Below, in pieces: positions 6,131-6,422 of a DNA stretch of 6,422 nt. Location: contig CAITID010000199.1 in NCBI GenBank assembly GCA_903892335.1, positions 1 to 6,422 on the forward strand, in the 5' to 3' direction. The DNA is from an uncultured Actinomycetes bacterium. Lineage in GTDB: Bacteria > Actinomycetota > Actinomycetes > Nanopelagicales > Nanopelagicaceae. Under the pieces are notes generated by a model. It was not told the DNA's origin and did no database searches. It saw only the letters and a list, made by a program, of their open reading frames with translations. How positions within the stretch are numbered: position 1 is the first letter of the stretch; each line of letters begins with the position of its first letter. The position numbers and the translations under genes were made by a program.

Positions 6131-6422
6131 ATCGAACCATTAGTAAGCGGCCTAAAGCATTCGCATCCAGGCTTCGATGAAAAATCCTTAGAGCTAGCAT
6201 TCTCAGTTGCTTCAAAAGCGCACCTTGGACAAAAGCGTAAATCGGGTGAGGATTACATAACTCATCCAGTGGCTGTGGCTGGAATATTAGTAGATCTTGG
6301 AATGGATTTAGCCACCATCAATGCAGCTTTGCTGCATGACACTGTTGAAGACACTGGCTTAAGTATCGAAAGTATTTCAAAGGATTTTGGTGATGAAGTT
6401 TCCTCTTTAGTAGATGGTGTTA
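6113..6422 (+). CDS. rel: RelA/SpoT-family (p)ppGpp synthetase/hydrolase (Rel), N-terminal part, cut by window edge
   Basis: Only the first 103 residues are present; the frame runs open off the right edge. They contain the start of the N-terminal HD hydrolase domain. In Streptococcus Rel numbering the metal ligands are R44, H53, H77 and D78, with catalytic E81 and D82. Each has a counterpart here, two positions lower: R42 in KRKSG, H51 in YITHP, H75 and D76 in LLHDTVED, and E79 and D80. This makes a working ppGpp hydrolase half likely and, as usual for actinobacteria, a bifunctional enzyme; the synthetase, TGS and ACT domains lie outside the window. An in-frame TAG ends just before the ATG, so this is the earliest possible start. 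No clear ribosome binding site precedes it. Products of this kind number roughly 730-800 residues. Position after secDF is conserved in actinobacteria. Confidence 0.94.
   Translation, partial: MSTASLIEPLVSGLKHSHPGFDEKSLELAFSVASKAHLGQKRKSGEDYITHPVAVAGILVDLGMDLATINAALLHDTVEDTGLSIESISKDFGDEVSSLVDGV

Overview
The window is a colinear, plus-strand block of housekeeping genes: pdxT (5' end cut off) - yebC - ruvC - ruvA - ruvB - secD - secF - relA/rel (3' end cut off). This order is the well-known actinobacterial neighbourhood (pdxT, yebC, ruvCAB, yajC, secD, secF, apt, relA). The proteins also look actinobacterial: SecD has a TADSF sequence where most bacteria have VDAN, and the Rel start resembles a bifunctional actinobacterial Rel. 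The DNA is AT-rich for an actinobacterium (roughly 40-45% GC by eye) and the spacers are very short. That combination suggests a streamlined, low-GC planktonic actinobacterium, for example the freshwater acI/Nanopelagicales group. The lineage is an inference from synteny and composition, not a proven assignment.

Layout. Positions 1-440 hold the C-terminal part of PdxT, the glutaminase of pyridoxal phosphate synthase. yebC follows after 3 nt. After a 30-nt spacer come ruvC, ruvA (4-nt overlap) and ruvB (14-nt gap), the full Holliday-junction branch-migration and resolution set. An 88-nt gap with two mutually exclusive hairpins and a good -10 element leads into secD, which has no Shine-Dalgarno sequence and may be translated from a leaderless mRNA. 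secF overlaps the secD stop by 1 nt. The start of rel follows 28 nt after secF and runs off the end of the window.

How the genes work together. RuvA loads the RuvB motor on four-way junctions and RuvC cuts them. SecD and SecF form a proton-driven membrane complex that helps SecYEG/SecA export proteins. PdxT feeds ammonia to PdxS (not in view) to make vitamin B6. YebC is a translation- or transcription-associated factor, and Rel controls (p)ppGpp. These are conserved neighbours rather than one pathway.

I see no mobile element, CRISPR array, RNA gene or new multi-gene system here. The points worth checking are the absence of yajC and apt from their usual slots, the probable internal leaderless promoter of secD, and the small structures just before secD and rel. 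All genes fully inside the window appear intact.
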